Below, one piece after another: positions 17,810 through 27,400 of a stretch of DNA of 64,000 bases. Source of the stretch: Nocardia alba NBRC 108234 (GTDB lineage: Bacteria; Actinomycetota; Actinomycetes; Mycobacteriales; Mycobacteriaceae); contig NZ_BDAX01000011.1 of NCBI RefSeq assembly GCF_001612665.1, positions 1-64,000 of the forward strand. The letters run 5' to 3'. The notes under the pieces are model-generated. The model ran no database searches and was not told the origin of the DNA. It saw nothing but the letters and a program-made list of their open reading frames with translations. Each line of letters opens with the position of its first letter. The stretch's first letter is position 1. A program made the position numbers and the translations under genes.

Positions 17810-18832
17810 TCAGCCGACACGTTCGATCGTGTAGCGGACCAAACGGGTGAGGGCGTCGTTGGCGGGGCCTGCGGGGAGCGCGGCGAGTTCGGTGTCGGCC
17901 AGGTCGGCGTACTCGGCGAGCTTTTCCTTGGCCAGCGCCATGCCGGGCGAGCGGCGCAGCAGTTCCAGCGCTTCGTCGACCTCGGCGTCGGTTTCCAGCG
18001 GGCGGGCCAGCAGCGTGCGCAGGCGGTCGCCGTCGGCCCCGGTCTCGCGCAGGGCGTAGAGCACCGGCAGGGTGTGCACACCTTCGCGCAGATCGGTGCC
18101 CGGCGTCTTGCCCGACTGCTCGGCCGAGGACGAGATGTCGATGATGTCGTCGGAGATCTGGAACGCGGTGCCGACCGCGTCGCCGAGCCGGGCCAGGCGT
18201 TCTACATGGTCGAGGCCCGCGCCGGAGAAGGTGCCGCCGAAGCGGCCCGCGGCGGCGATGAGCGAGCCGGTCTTCTCCCACACCACGCGCAGGTAGTGCT
18301 CGACGGGGTCGTGGGTCTGCTTGGCGCCCATGGTTTCCCGCATCTGGCCGGTGACCAGCTCGGCGAAGGTCTCGGCGATGATCCGGACCGCGTCGGGGCC
18401 GAGGGTGGAGGTCAGCCGCGAGGCGTGGGCGAACAGGTAGTCTCCCGCCAGGATCGCGATGCTGTTACCCCACCGCGAGTTGACGCTCTCCGCGCCGCGA
18501 CGCTGGGTCGCCTCGTCCATGACATCGTCGTGGTAGAGCGTCGCGAGGTGGACGAGTTCCACGACCGTGCCCGCGGTGACCAGCGCCGGGTCGGTCGGAT
18601 TCGGTCCGAGCTGACCGGTGAGCACGGTGAACAGCGGCCGGAACCGCTTGCCGCCCGCCCTGGCCAGATGCAGGGCCGCCTCCTGGAGGAATTCCGCACC
18701 GTCGGAGAGTTCGTCGACGAGCAGTTTCTCGACCGCGGCCAATCCGTCGCGCACAGTGAGGGCGAGTTCGGGATCGACGAGATCTACCCCGGCAACCACG
18801 GTGCTCTCGTCGCTCACAGCCGATGTGCTCAT
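17810..18832 (-). CDS. grcC1: Polyprenyl diphosphate synthase (GrcC1-like), menaquinone side chain
   Basis: Trans-prenyltransferase that condenses isopentenyl diphosphate to a long all-trans polyprenyl diphosphate, probably the substrate for MenA. The 340 residues contain both Asp-rich motifs, DDVMDEA near residue 101 and DDIIDISS near residue 229, as well as the upstream GGKRFRPLF. The chain-length control region before the first motif has small residues (LVHLATLYHDD), consistent with a long product, but length cannot be read safely. It is divergent from menJ; the 145-base spacer must hold both promoters. Confidence 0.92.
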   Translation of the reverse strand: MSTSAVSDESTVVAGVDLVDPELALTVRDGLAAVEKLLVDELSDGAEFLQEAALHLARAGGKRFRPLFTVLTGQLGPNPTDPALVTAGTVVELVHLATLYHDDVMDEATQRRGAESVNSRWGNSIAILAGDYLFAHASRLTSTLGPDAVRIIAETFAELVTGQMRETMGAKQTHDPVEHYLRVVWEKTGSLIAAAGRFGGTFSGAGLDHVERLARLGDAVGTAFQISDDIIDISSSAEQSGKTPGTDLREGVHTLPVLYALRETGADGDRLRTLLARPLETDAEVDEALELLRRSPGMALAKEKLAEYADLADTELAALPAGPANDALTRLVRYTIERVG

Positions 18833-18977
18833 TATCTTCTCCCAGCGATCCGTCCGACCCCGACGGGTAGCAACCTAGCGTGTCCCGGCACGATGGCCGA
18901 TGAACCCCGTCACACAGTGACAATTCCCGGTGTACCCGACACTCTCGCACAGCGACCGACAGTGCCAGTATTGAGCC

Positions 18978-20243
18978 ATGGGTTCACCGGATCTCACCCC
19001 CGCCGACCATGCTCCGCTGCCTGCGACCGTCGAGGTGCTGGTGGTCGGGGCAGGGCCGGCCGGTTCCGCGGCGGCAGCGTGGGCCGCACGCGCCGGACGC
19101 GATGTGTTGCTGCTCGATTCGGCGGTTTTCCCGCGCGACAAGACCTGCGGCGACGGGCTGACGCCGCGCGCCACCGCCGAACTCGAGCATCTGGGCCTCG
19201 GCGAGTGGTTGCGCGCGCACACGGTGAACCACGGCCTGCGCATGGCGGGTTTCGGCCGGGAGGCGCTGCTGCCGTGGCCGGGTGGGTCCTTCCCGACGTA
19301 CGGAAGTGCCGTTCCGCGAACCGAACTCGACGACAAGCTGCGCGAGACCGCGATCAAATCCGGTGCCCGGATGGTCGACGGCGCGAAGGTCACCGAGGTG
19401 CTGCGCGAGGGCGAGCGGGTGACCGGGGTGACGGTGCGTATCGGCGCGTCCACCCACACTGTGCGCTGCCGGGTGCTGGTGGTGGCCGACGGCGTGCGCT
19501 CGCCCATCGGCAAGCAACTGGGTCGCACCTGGCATCGCCGCTACGCCTACGGGACCGCGGCCCGCGCCTACATCAAGTCCGGTCGCAGCGACGATCAGTG
19601 GATCTCCTCGCACCTGGAGCTGCGCAATGCCGCCGACGAGCTGGTGCCCGGCTACGGCTGGATCTTCCCGCTCGGCAATGGCGAGGTGAACATCGGCGTC
19701 GGCTCGCTGGCCACCGAGGCGCGCCCCTCGCATATCGCGCTCAAGCCGCTGCTCGAGCACTACACCCGGCTGCGTCGCGAGGAATGGCAGCTCGACGGCG
19801 AACTGCGCGCCGTTGCCTCGGCGCTGCTGCCGATGGGCGGCGCGGTCTCGAACGTGGCGGGCCCGAACTGGGTGCTGGTCGGTGACGCCGCCGGCTGCGT
19901 GAACCCACTCAACGGCGAAGGCATCGACTACGGCCTCGAAGGCGGGCATATGCTCGCCGACCTGCTCGACGAGCCCGATCTGAGCCGAGCCTGGCCACAG
20001 CTGCTGCGTGACCATTACGGGCGCACCTTCTCGGTGGCGCGCAGGCTCGCGGGCCTGGCTACCCAGCCGAGGATGGTCCCGCTCGGCGGGCCGCCGGTGA
20101 TGCGCTCGAAGTATCTGCAGCGCACGGCGGTTCGGGTGATGGGCAATCTGGTGACCGACGAGGATCTCGATCTCACGGCCCGCGCCTGGCGCGCTGCCGG
20201 ACGGGCCTCGCTGCGCGCCGACGAACTCCCGCCCTTCAGCTGA
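18978..20243 (+). CDS. menJ: Geranylgeranyl reductase family FAD enzyme, menaquinone reductase MenJ
   Basis: In mycobacteria MenJ (Rv0561c) saturates one isoprene unit of menaquinone. The 421 residues start with a dinucleotide-binding fold (VLVVGAGPAGSAAAAWAARAG), followed by the family motif FPRDKTCGDGLTPRA. The second FAD motif is VLVGDAAGCVNPLNGEGIDYG near residue 300. Neighbours (polyprenyl synthase, MenG) support a menaquinone role. The AraC gene follows 28 bases later. Confidence 0.92.
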   Translation: MGSPDLTPADHAPLPATVEVLVVGAGPAGSAAAAWAARAGRDVLLLDSAVFPRDKTCGDGLTPRATAELEHLGLGEWLRAHTVNHGLRMAGFGREALLPWPGGSFPTYGSAVPRTELDDKLRETAIKSGARMVDGAKVTEVLREGERVTGVTVRIGASTHTVRCRVLVVADGVRSPIGKQLGRTWHRRYAYGTAARAYIKSGRSDDQWISSHLELRNAADELVPGYGWIFPLGNGEVNIGVGSLATEARPSHIALKPLLEHYTRLRREEWQLDGELRAVASALLPMGGAVSNVAGPNWVLVGDAAGCVNPLNGEGIDYGLEGGHMLADLLDEPDLSRAWPQLLRDHYGRTFSVARRLAGLATQPRMVPLGGPPVMRSKYLQRTAVRVMGNLVTDEDLDLTARAWRAAGRASLRADELPPFS

Positions 20244-20271
20244 TGGCCGAGCGCGGGCGAGCGGAACGGTC

Positions 20272-20733
20272 GTGAGCGAGGCAGCGCGACGTCCGGTGCT
20301 CGCTCTGCTGCCACACCTGCGTAAAGCGCGTGACCTGGTCGACCGGCGGTACGCCGACCCGCTCGACCTCGACGAGCTCGCCCGCGCCGCCGGTGTCTCC
20401 AAGTACCACTTCCTGCGCGCGTTCGCCGCCGTGTACGGCCGCACCCCGGCGGTGTATCTGGCCGAGCGGCGGATCGAGCGTGCTCAGGACCTGTTGCGGT
20501 CGACCAACCTGACCGTCACCGAGGTGTGCATGCTGGTCGGGTATTCGAGCCTCGGCTCGTTCAGTGCCAAGTTCCGGCAACTCGTCGGGGTGACGCCGAG
20601 CGAGTACCAGACGAAATTCGCCGACGGGGCGCCGCATATCCCGGGCTGCTACGTCTTCATGCACGGGCTCTCCGACCGTGTCCGCCACGACACCGCAATT
20701 TCGGAGAAGCCCGATGCCACGCGGCGGCCATAG
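20272..20733 (+). CDS. AraC-family transcriptional regulator, DNA-binding domain only
   Basis: A 153-residue protein from GTG 20272 with almost nothing outside the double helix-turn-helix: helix pair 1 in LDLDELARAAGVSKYHFLRAF and helix pair 2 in TVTEVCMLVGYSSLGSFSAKF, then the signature GVTPSEYQ. About 45 residues follow without recognisable features. It lies between menJ and a VOC protein gene, 9 bases before the latter. Such stand-alone AraC proteins often control the adjacent VOC gene. The ligand is unknown. Confidence 0.9.
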   Translation: MSEAARRPVLALLPHLRKARDLVDRRYADPLDLDELARAAGVSKYHFLRAFAAVYGRTPAVYLAERRIERAQDLLRSTNLTVTEVCMLVGYSSLGSFSAKFRQLVGVTPSEYQTKFADGAPHIPGCYVFMHGLSDRVRHDTAISEKPDATRRP

Positions 20734-20742
20734 CCTGCAACC

Positions 20743-21159
20743 ATGACAACGATCACGAACGTTTCCCTGGTCACCGTGTATGTCACCGATCAGGATGCCG
20801 CCAAGCAGTGGTACATCGACAAGCTCGGATTCGTCGAGACCGCGGATGTGAGCATGGGCGACAACGGCTTCCGCTGGGTGAGCATCGCCCACCCCGATCA
20901 TCTCGAACTCGAGGTGACGCTGATGATCCCCGGCCCGCCGCTGACCGACGACCTCGCCGACGCGATCCGACGCGCGCTGGCCGACGGCACCCACGGCGCC
21001 CTCGGGCTGCGCACCGACGACTGCCAGAAGGCCTACCAGGATCTCACCGCGAAGGGGGTCGAGTTCATTGCGCCGCCCGCCGAACGCCCGTACGGCACCG
21101 AGGCGATCATTCGCGACAACTCGGGCAACTGGCTGGTGCTGGTCGAGAACCGCGGCTGA
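20743..21159 (+). CDS. VOC (glyoxalase/bleomycin-resistance) superfamily protein
   Basis: A 138-residue single VOC module: an N-terminal beta-alpha-beta unit (VSLVTVYVTDQDAAKQWYIDKLGF) and a C-terminal unit ending EAIIRDNSGNWLVLVENRG. Possible metal ligands are Glu near residue 48 (HLELEV) and Glu near residue 135. The gene follows the AraC regulator by 9 bases, so the two form a two-gene unit. Substrate cannot be predicted; it may act on a small electrophile or be a binding protein. Confidence 0.9.
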   Translation: MTTITNVSLVTVYVTDQDAAKQWYIDKLGFVETADVSMGDNGFRWVSIAHPDHLELEVTLMIPGPPLTDDLADAIRRALADGTHGALGLRTDDCQKAYQDLTAKGVEFIAPPAERPYGTEAIIRDNSGNWLVLVENRG

Positions 21160-21202
21160 CGCGCGGGTGCCGCTCGCCGCAGCGGCACCCGGCGTTGTCC
21201 GC

Positions 21203-21700
21203 TCAGAGCTTGGCGAACCAGCTCTCGATGAATTTGCGCTCGCTGTGCAGGACGCGCTGGTGCAACTGTTCAGCCAGCGGCTCGATGGCGCCGCCGACCA
21301 GCGGAACCTTCACCTTGACCGTGCCGACGACCTCGATCTCGCTGCCCTCGGCGGTGGGACGCAGTTCGTAGGTGCCAGACATCTCGGTGGTGATGCCGCT
21401 GGTGTTGCCGGTGAAACTGCCCTTGGCGACCTCGCCGGTCAGTGGCTGCCAGCTGTCGATGCGGACCAGGACGAGGTCGCTTTTGAGCACCTTGCGTACG
21501 AGCGCGGGAACCTTGTCTTTACCTGGGGTTTCGGTCATATGGATGGTAATCGAATCGGGGCCGTCGGGATGGGAGAGTTCGACGGTCGCGGTCTCGGCGA
21601 CGGCGAAACGCGCCTGCCAGACGGCGTCGTCGACAAGTGCCCGGTGAAGCTCTTCGACCGGGACGGTGTAGGGCACGGTGAAGCTGAATTTGCGGGACAT
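21203..21700 (-). CDS. DUF2505-family protein
   Basis: A 165-residue actinobacterial protein with a START-like (SRPBCC) appearance: MSRKFSFTVPYTVPVEELHRALVDD at the start, a central run of beta-strands (TYELRPTAEGSEIEVVGTV) and a C-terminal amphipathic helix. ATG 21700 is chosen because the longer upstream reading has no ribosome-binding site. It is convergent with the VOC gene and divergent from the Rv0556-like gene. No enzymatic motif is visible; lipid binding is a guess from the fold. Confidence 0.8.
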   Translation of the reverse strand: MSRKFSFTVPYTVPVEELHRALVDDAVWQARFAVAETATVELSHPDGPDSITIHMTETPGKDKVPALVRKVLKSDLVLVRIDSWQPLTGEVAKGSFTGNTSGITTEMSGTYELRPTAEGSEIEVVGTVKVKVPLVGGAIEPLAEQLHQRVLHSERKFIESWFAKL

Positions 21701-21801
21701 GCCGGAAATGCTAGGCGTATTCGCTGTGCTCGGCTGCGGCAGTCCCGAGCCCCGAACACGCGCCACCGGCCACCGGCACAACAGCCGGTACTGTGTGGCG
21801 G

Positions 21802-22242
21802 GTGTCGGAAACCAGCCTGTCGGAGCGGCGGAGCAAGCGCCTGCGACGGGTTCGGGTCTGGGTGATCGGGGCGGCAGCCGTGGTCAGTGTGCTGATGGTG
21901 CTGCTGGTACTCGCGGCCTGGCGCAATGATTTCGAGATCGCGCGCCATCGGGGCGTCACCTCCGGCGAGGTGCTGTCCGCGGGCAGGTTGCGTTCGGCGG
22001 TGATCTACGTGACGCCCGACAGCGTGACCCACAATCCGAAGGTCGGCATCCTGTATCCCACGAACCTGACCGCTGGTCAGCGGATCAACGTGGAGTACAG
22101 CACGCGCGATCCCGACCTGGTCCGGGTGGCCGGGCGCGATGCGCGGGTGGCGATCATCCCGGCGGCGTCGGTGATCGTTGTGGCGTGGGCGCTCGCCCTT
22201 CCGGTGCTGTGGATCGTGCGCCGCAAGCAGCGCGAGTCGTAA
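21802..22242 (+). CDS. Rv0556-like membrane protein (DUF3592 type)
   Basis: A 146-residue protein with two membrane segments (VWVIGAAAVVSVLMVLLVLAAW near residue 20 and IIPAASVIVVAWALALPVLWIV near residue 118) enclosing an extracytoplasmic domain of about 75 residues. This domain ends in NVEYSTRDPDLVRVAGRDAR, a pattern typical of DUF3592. The start may be GTG 21802 or 21793. It precedes mgtA by 72 bases, as Rv0556 precedes Rv0557. Function unknown. Confidence 0.82.
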   Translation: MSETSLSERRSKRLRRVRVWVIGAAAVVSVLMVLLVLAAWRNDFEIARHRGVTSGEVLSAGRLRSAVIYVTPDSVTHNPKVGILYPTNLTAGQRINVEYSTRDPDLVRVAGRDARVAIIPAASVIVVAWALALPVLWIVRRKQRES

Positions 22243-22314
22243 CTTCGTTTGCTGTTCGTCCCGGCTTCACGTCGGTGTGGGTGTGTCGCGCGGTGCGGCG
22301 GTCACCCTGGAAGA

Positions 22315-23457
22315 GTGCGCGTAGCCATCGTCTCGGAGTCTTTCCTGCCGAACATGAACGGCGTCGTCAACTCCGTGCTGCGGGTGTTGGACCATCTGGA
22401 CCAGCACGGTCACGACGCGATGATCGTGGCGCCCGATACTCTGCGCGGCGCCCCACCCGCACCTCGATTCCACGGCCGCTTCCCGGTGTACCGCGTGCCC
22501 GCGATGATGGTGCCGAAAGTCAGCTCGCTGCCGGTGGGGTTGCCGCAACCCGGTATCACCGCCGCTGTCGCCGCGTTCGATCCCGATGTAGTGCACCTGG
22601 CCTCGCCGTTCCTGCTCGGCGCGGGCGGGCTCGCCGCCGCCACCCGATTAGATCTGCCGACCGTCGCGGTGTATCAGACCGATGTGGCCGGATTCGCCAA
22701 GAGCTATGGGCTCGGGCTGGCCGCACGGGCCGCGTGGGCGTGGACGCGGCGAATCCACGAGGGCGCCACCCGCACGCTGGCACCGTCCTCGGCGGCCGCG
22801 CACGACCTCGCCGAGCACGGGATTCCCCGAGTGCACCGCTGGGGCCGCGGCGTGGATATCGCCCGGTTCAACCCCGCCGCGCGCAGTGCCGGGTTGCGGG
22901 CGACCTGGTTGGGTTCCGATGACCGGCTCGTGGTCGGGTTCGTGGGCAGGCTCGCACCGGAGAAGCACGTGGAACGGCTGGCCGCACTGGCCGGTGACCC
23001 GTCGATCCAGCTCGTCGTGGTGGGCGACGGACCGGAACGGGCCCGGCTGCGCAGGCTGATGCCGGACGCGGTGTTCACCGGCGAGCTGGGTGGCAGCGAG
23101 CTGGCGACGCACTACGCCAGCCTGGATGTGATGGTGCACCCCGGCGAGCACGAGACCTTCTGCCAGGGCGTGCAGGAAGCGCTGTCCTCGGGTGTGCCGG
23201 TGATCGGGCCCGACGCCGGTGGACCACGGGATCTGATCTCGCACTGCCGCAACGGATACCTGCTGCCGGTCGACCGGTTCGCGGAATTGCTGCCGAGCGC
23301 GGTGTCGGCCCTGCGCGACGCGGGCCAGCGCGGCCGGTTCGCGGCGGCGTCGCGCAAGTCGGTGCTGCATCGCACCTGGCCCGCGGTCTGCACCGAGCTG
23401 ATGAGTCACTACGCCGACGTCACCGGAATGCGCACGCGATTGCCGCGGACGGCCTGA
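22315..23457 (+). CDS. mgtA: GT4 glycosyltransferase, MgtA/PimB-like mannosyltransferase
   Basis: Counterpart of M. tuberculosis Rv0557, a GDP-mannose-dependent transferase first called PimB and later shown to mannosylate glucuronosyl diacylglycerol. The 380 residues start at GTG 22315 ([17 protein letters not shown]), which restores the usual GT4 N-terminus. Other signatures are [15 protein letters not shown] and the nucleotide-sugar site [19 protein letters not shown] with the E-x7-E pair. Product lipids belong to the cell envelope. menG follows 51 bases later. Confidence 0.9.
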   Translation: MRVAIVSESFLPNMNGVVNSVLRVLDHLDQHGHDAMIVAPDTLRGAPPAPRFHGRFPVYRVPAMMVPKVSSLPVGLPQPGITAAVAAFDPDVVHLASPFLLGAGGLAAATRLDLPTVAVYQTDVAGFAKSYGLGLAARAAWAWTRRIHEGATRTLAPSSAAAHDLAEHGIPRVHRWGRGVDIARFNPAARSAGLRATWLGSDDRLVVGFVGRLAPEKHVERLAALAGDPSIQLVVVGDGPERARLRRLMPDAVFTGELGGSELATHYASLDVMVHPGEHETFCQGVQEALSSGVPVIGPDAGGPRDLISHCRNGYLLPVDRFAELLPSAVSALRDAGQRGRFAAASRKSVLHRTWPAVCTELMSHYADVTGMRTRLPRTA

Positions 23458-23508
23458 GTGGCCGAGCCCACCCGCGCTATCGCGGCGGAAAAACTCTAAG
23501 CTCGGTGC

Positions 23509-24222
23509 GTGGCGACAACAGAGCAGCGAGAACCGATTCGGGCTTCGCTGGACAAGCAACCCCACGAGGTCGCGTCGATGTTCGACGGTGTGGCGAAGCG
23601 CTACGACCTCACCAATACGGTCATCTCCGCCGGCCAGGATCGGTACTGGCGGTGGGCGACGCGCCGTGCGCTCGCGCTGCGTCCCGGCGAGCGGGTCCTC
23701 GACCTGGCCGCCGGCACCGGCGTCTCGACCGTGGAACTCGGCAAGTCCGGCGCCTGGTGCGTGGCCACCGACTTCTCCCAGGGCATGCTCGCGGCGGGCC
23801 GGTTCCGGCAGGTGCCGATGGTGGCGGGCGATGCGATGGCGCTGCCGTTCGCCGACGATTCGTTCGACGCGGTGACCATCTCGTTCGGGCTGCGCAATGT
23901 CGCTGATATCGATCTGGCGCTGCGCGAGATGCTGCGGGTGACCAAGCCGGGCGGACGGGTCGTGGTCTGCGAGTTCTCCACCCCGGTGTTCGGACCGTTC
24001 CGGACCGTGTACATGGAGTACCTCATGAAGGCGCTGCCCCGCGTGGCGCGCGCGGTGAGCTCCAACCCGGACGCCTACGTGTACCTGGCCGAGTCGATTC
24101 GTGCCTGGCCGAACCAGCGCAGGCTGGCCCGCCGGGTCGCCGACGCCGGTTGGGACTCGGTGCAGTGGCGTGACCTCACCGGTGGCGTGGTGGCACTGCA
24201 CCGCGGCTTCAAGCTGGGCTGA
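23509..24222 (+). CDS. menG: Demethylmenaquinone methyltransferase
   Basis: Last common step of menaquinone synthesis: S-adenosylmethionine-dependent C-methylation of demethylmenaquinone. The 237 residues begin at GTG 23509 and show motif [16 protein letters not shown], the family signature [24 protein letters not shown], and the second UbiE signature near [23 protein letters not shown]. The gene is also called ubiE or menH. It lies in the mgtA-menG pair as in M. tuberculosis and is followed by a terminator. Confidence 0.95.
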   Translation: MATTEQREPIRASLDKQPHEVASMFDGVAKRYDLTNTVISAGQDRYWRWATRRALALRPGERVLDLAAGTGVSTVELGKSGAWCVATDFSQGMLAAGRFRQVPMVAGDAMALPFADDSFDAVTISFGLRNVADIDLALREMLRVTKPGGRVVVCEFSTPVFGPFRTVYMEYLMKALPRVARAVSSNPDAYVYLAESIRAWPNQRRLARRVADAGWDSVQWRDLTGGVVALHRGFKLG

Positions 24223-24234
24223 AAGCTCGGTGGT

Positions 24235-24262
24235 GGCCGGGGTGAGTCCGGTCACCCCGGCC
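24235..24262 (+). terminator. Terminator after menG
   Basis: A perfect 11-base stem GGCCGGGGTGA/TCACCCCGGCC with a 6-base loop begins 13 bases after the menG stop and ends the mgtA-menG unit. Confidence 0.75.
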
Positions 24263-24361
24263 GGCACACGGTTGCGACCGCACAGCCCGGAATGCGCCCT
24301 GATCAGGGCTGATATTCGAGCGGCGACCTCACCGTCGAGATTTTGACTTGTGAGGTCGATT

Positions 24362-24377
24362 GTCATCTGGAGATAAC
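24362..24377 (+). promoter_or_regulatory. Weak match to a GlnR box upstream of the nitrate reductase gene
   Basis: GTCAT-N6-ATAAC resembles the actinobacterial GlnR consensus GTNAC-N6-GNAAC with two mismatches, 44 bases before the start codon. Assimilatory nitrate genes are GlnR targets in related genera. The match is imperfect and could be chance. Confidence 0.25.
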
Positions 24378-24420
24378 GTTCGGTAAATCGAGCGCAACGA
24401 CAGATGCGGATGATCGAGTC

Positions 24421-27400
24421 ATGACAGGGGAAGCGGACAGCCGCGACACGGACACTGTGCGTACACAGTGCTCGTATTGTGGCGTCGGCTGCGGCATAAA
24501 CGTCCAGACAAAGACTGATCAGTCTGGTACGCGGTTGATCGCGAAGGTCAGCGGCGACAAGCTGCATCCGGCGAACGCGGGCAGGCTGTGCACCAAGGGC
24601 GCCACCCACGCCGAGATGATGGCCGCGCCCGGCCGGATGGATACCGCCTACCGGCGCCCCGAACGCGGGCAGGTCCCGGTCCCGCTGCCGGTCGACGAGG
24701 CCGTGCACGAGACCGCCACCCGCCTGCGCGCGATCCTCGACGAGCACGGCCCCGACGCGATCGCCCTCTACGTCTCCGGGCAGATGTCGCTGGAAGCCCA
24801 GTACCTGGCCACCAAACTGGCCAAGGGCTACCTGCGGACCACCCACATCGAAGCCAACTCGCGCCTGTGTATGGCCAGCGCGGGCACCGGCTACAAACAG
24901 TCGCTCGGGGCGGACGGGCCGCCCGGTTCCTACGACGACTTCGAACACGCCGACCTGTTCCTGGTCACCGGCGCGAACATGGCCGACTGCCACCCGATCC
25001 TGTATCTGCGCATGGCCGAGCGACTCAAGGCGGGCGCCAAGCTGATCGTGGTCGACCCGCGCCGCACCGATACCGCCGCCCGCGCCGACCTGTTCCTGCA
25101 GATCGCGCCCGGTACCGACCTCGCCCTGCTCAACGGCCTGCTGCACCTGCTGGTCGCCGACGGTGCGATCGACACCGATTTCATCGCCGAGCACACCGAG
25201 GGCTGGGACGCGATGCCCGCGTTCCTCGCCGACTATCCCCCGGCCCACGTCGCCGCGCTGACCGGGCTGGCCGAGGCCGACATCCGCACAGCGGCCACGA
25301 TGATCGCCGAAGCGGGCGAGTGGATGTCGCTGTGGACGATGGGACTCAACCAGTCCACGCACGGCACCTGGAATACCAATGCCCTGGTGAACCTGCACCT
25401 GGCGACCGGCGCGATCTGCCGACCGGGCAGTGGTCCCTTCTCGCTCACCGGCCAGCCCAATGCCATGGGTGGCCGCGAGATGGGTTACATGGGCCCCGGT
25501 CTGCCCGGGCAGCGCAGCCTGCTCTCCCCCACCGACCGGACGTTCGTCGAAACCGCCTGGGATCTGCCAGACGGAACCCTGCGCACAGAGTCGGGCCCCG
25601 GCACCATCGAAATGTTCCGCGGGCTGGCCGAGGGTGAGATCAAGGCCGCGTGGATCATCTGCACCAATCCCGTGGCCACCGTGGCCAATCGCAAAACGGT
25701 GATCGCGGGTCTCGAGGCGGCCGAGTTGGTCGTCGTGCAGGACTCCTACGCCGAGACCGCGACCAACGCCTACGCCGACCTGCTGCTGCCCGCCGCGCTG
25801 TGGGCCGAAGCCGACGCGGTGATGGTGAATTCGGAGCGCAATGTCACGCTGCTGCGGCAGTCGGTCGAGCCGATCGGCGACGCGCGACCGGACTGGCTGC
25901 TGATCGCCCAGGTCGCCACGGCCATGGGGTTCCCCGGGTTCGACTTCGCGACCAGCGCCGAGGTGTTCGCCGAACTGCGGCAGTTCGCCAATCCCGCCAC
26001 CGGCTATGACCTGAGCGGCATGAGCTACGAGCGCCTGGCCGAGGGGCCGATGCAGTGGCCGTGCAATGACGCCGATACCCCGCGCAACCCGATCCGCTAT
26101 GTCAACGACGGCACCCATCAGCCGCTGCACGTGGCGGCCGACGGCACCACCCCGCGACTCGCGTTCGCCACACCGAGCAGGCGCGCGGTGTTCTTCCCCC
26201 GCCCGCATATGCCCGCCGCCGAACTGCCCGACGACGATTACCCCTTCCTGCTCAATACCGGTCGGCTGCAACATCAATGGCACACGATGACCAAGACGGG
26301 CAAGGTCGCCAAGCTGACGAAGCTGAACGGTGAGCCGTTCGTCGAGGTCCATCCCGCCGACGCCGAGCGACTCGATCTGAAGCCGGGCGATCAGCTCGAG
26401 ATCGCGTCGCGCCGGGGTCGTGCGGTACTGCCGGTGCGCATCAGCGACCGGGTGCGGCCTGATGATTGTTTTGCTCCCTTCCACTGGAATGACGAACAGG
26501 GCGAATATCTGACGATCAACGCGGTCACCAACGACGCGGTGGATCCGGCCTCGTTGCAGCCGGAGTTCAAAGCCTGCGCGGTGGCATTGCGCCGGGTCGG
26601 CCCGGCCGCCACCCCGGAACAAGCACCCCCGCGACCCGCACAGCTGCCGGCGCAACCGGCCGCGCATCCACTCGCCGGGATCCTCGGCCTCGACGCGGGC
26701 ACCTCCCCCACGCTCAGCGAGACCGAGCGCATCTATCTCGGCGGGTACCTCGCCGCGCTGCAGTCGCTACCGGTGACCGGGCAGCCGGTGCTGCCGGTGA
26801 GCGCGCCGCTGTCGACACAGTCACGGCTGTGGGTCGACGGTCTGCTGGCCGGCATGTACTCCCGCAACGCGGGCGCCGCCGCCGAAAGCACCGACGACAG
26901 CCCCGCCTCCCACCCGATCACCGTCCTGTGGGCCTCCCAGACCGGCAATGCCGAAGAGCTGGCGGCCACCGTCGCGGCCCGCCTCTCGGAGGCGGGACTC
27001 ACGCCGTCGTCGCTCGACATGGATTCGTGCGAGCTCACCTCGATCACCGGTGACGTCCTCATCGTCACCAGTACTTTCGGTGACGGTGGCCCGCCCGACA
27101 ACGGCGCCGACTTCTGGACCAGGCTCGAAGACAGCATCATTCGCCTCAACGGTGTCCGGTACGCGGTGTTCGCGCTCGGTGATTCCTCCTACGACGACTT
27201 CTGTGGTCATGGCCGCAAGCTCGACACCCTGTTCGCCGAACGTGGTGCGAAGCGACTGCTGCCGCGAGTGGACAGCGAACCCGATTTCGCCGACACCGCC
27301 GACCAATGGCTCGATGACGTTCTGACCGCGATCACCAGCGGATCGCCCGACGACGGCGGCCCGACGGGCGCAGCTCCGCGAGATCGCGGCGCCGCGTTCG

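Noticed and set aside
17516..19885. Plus-strand open frame of 789 codons over the polyprenyl synthase gene and the start of menJ
   Set aside because: It crosses two well-supported genes in the wrong frames and their divergent promoter region.
22648..26667. Minus-strand open frame of 1,339 codons across mgtA, menG and the nitrate reductase gene
   Set aside because: It spans three recognised plus-strand genes and a terminator. The product is Arg/Gly/His-rich without domains.
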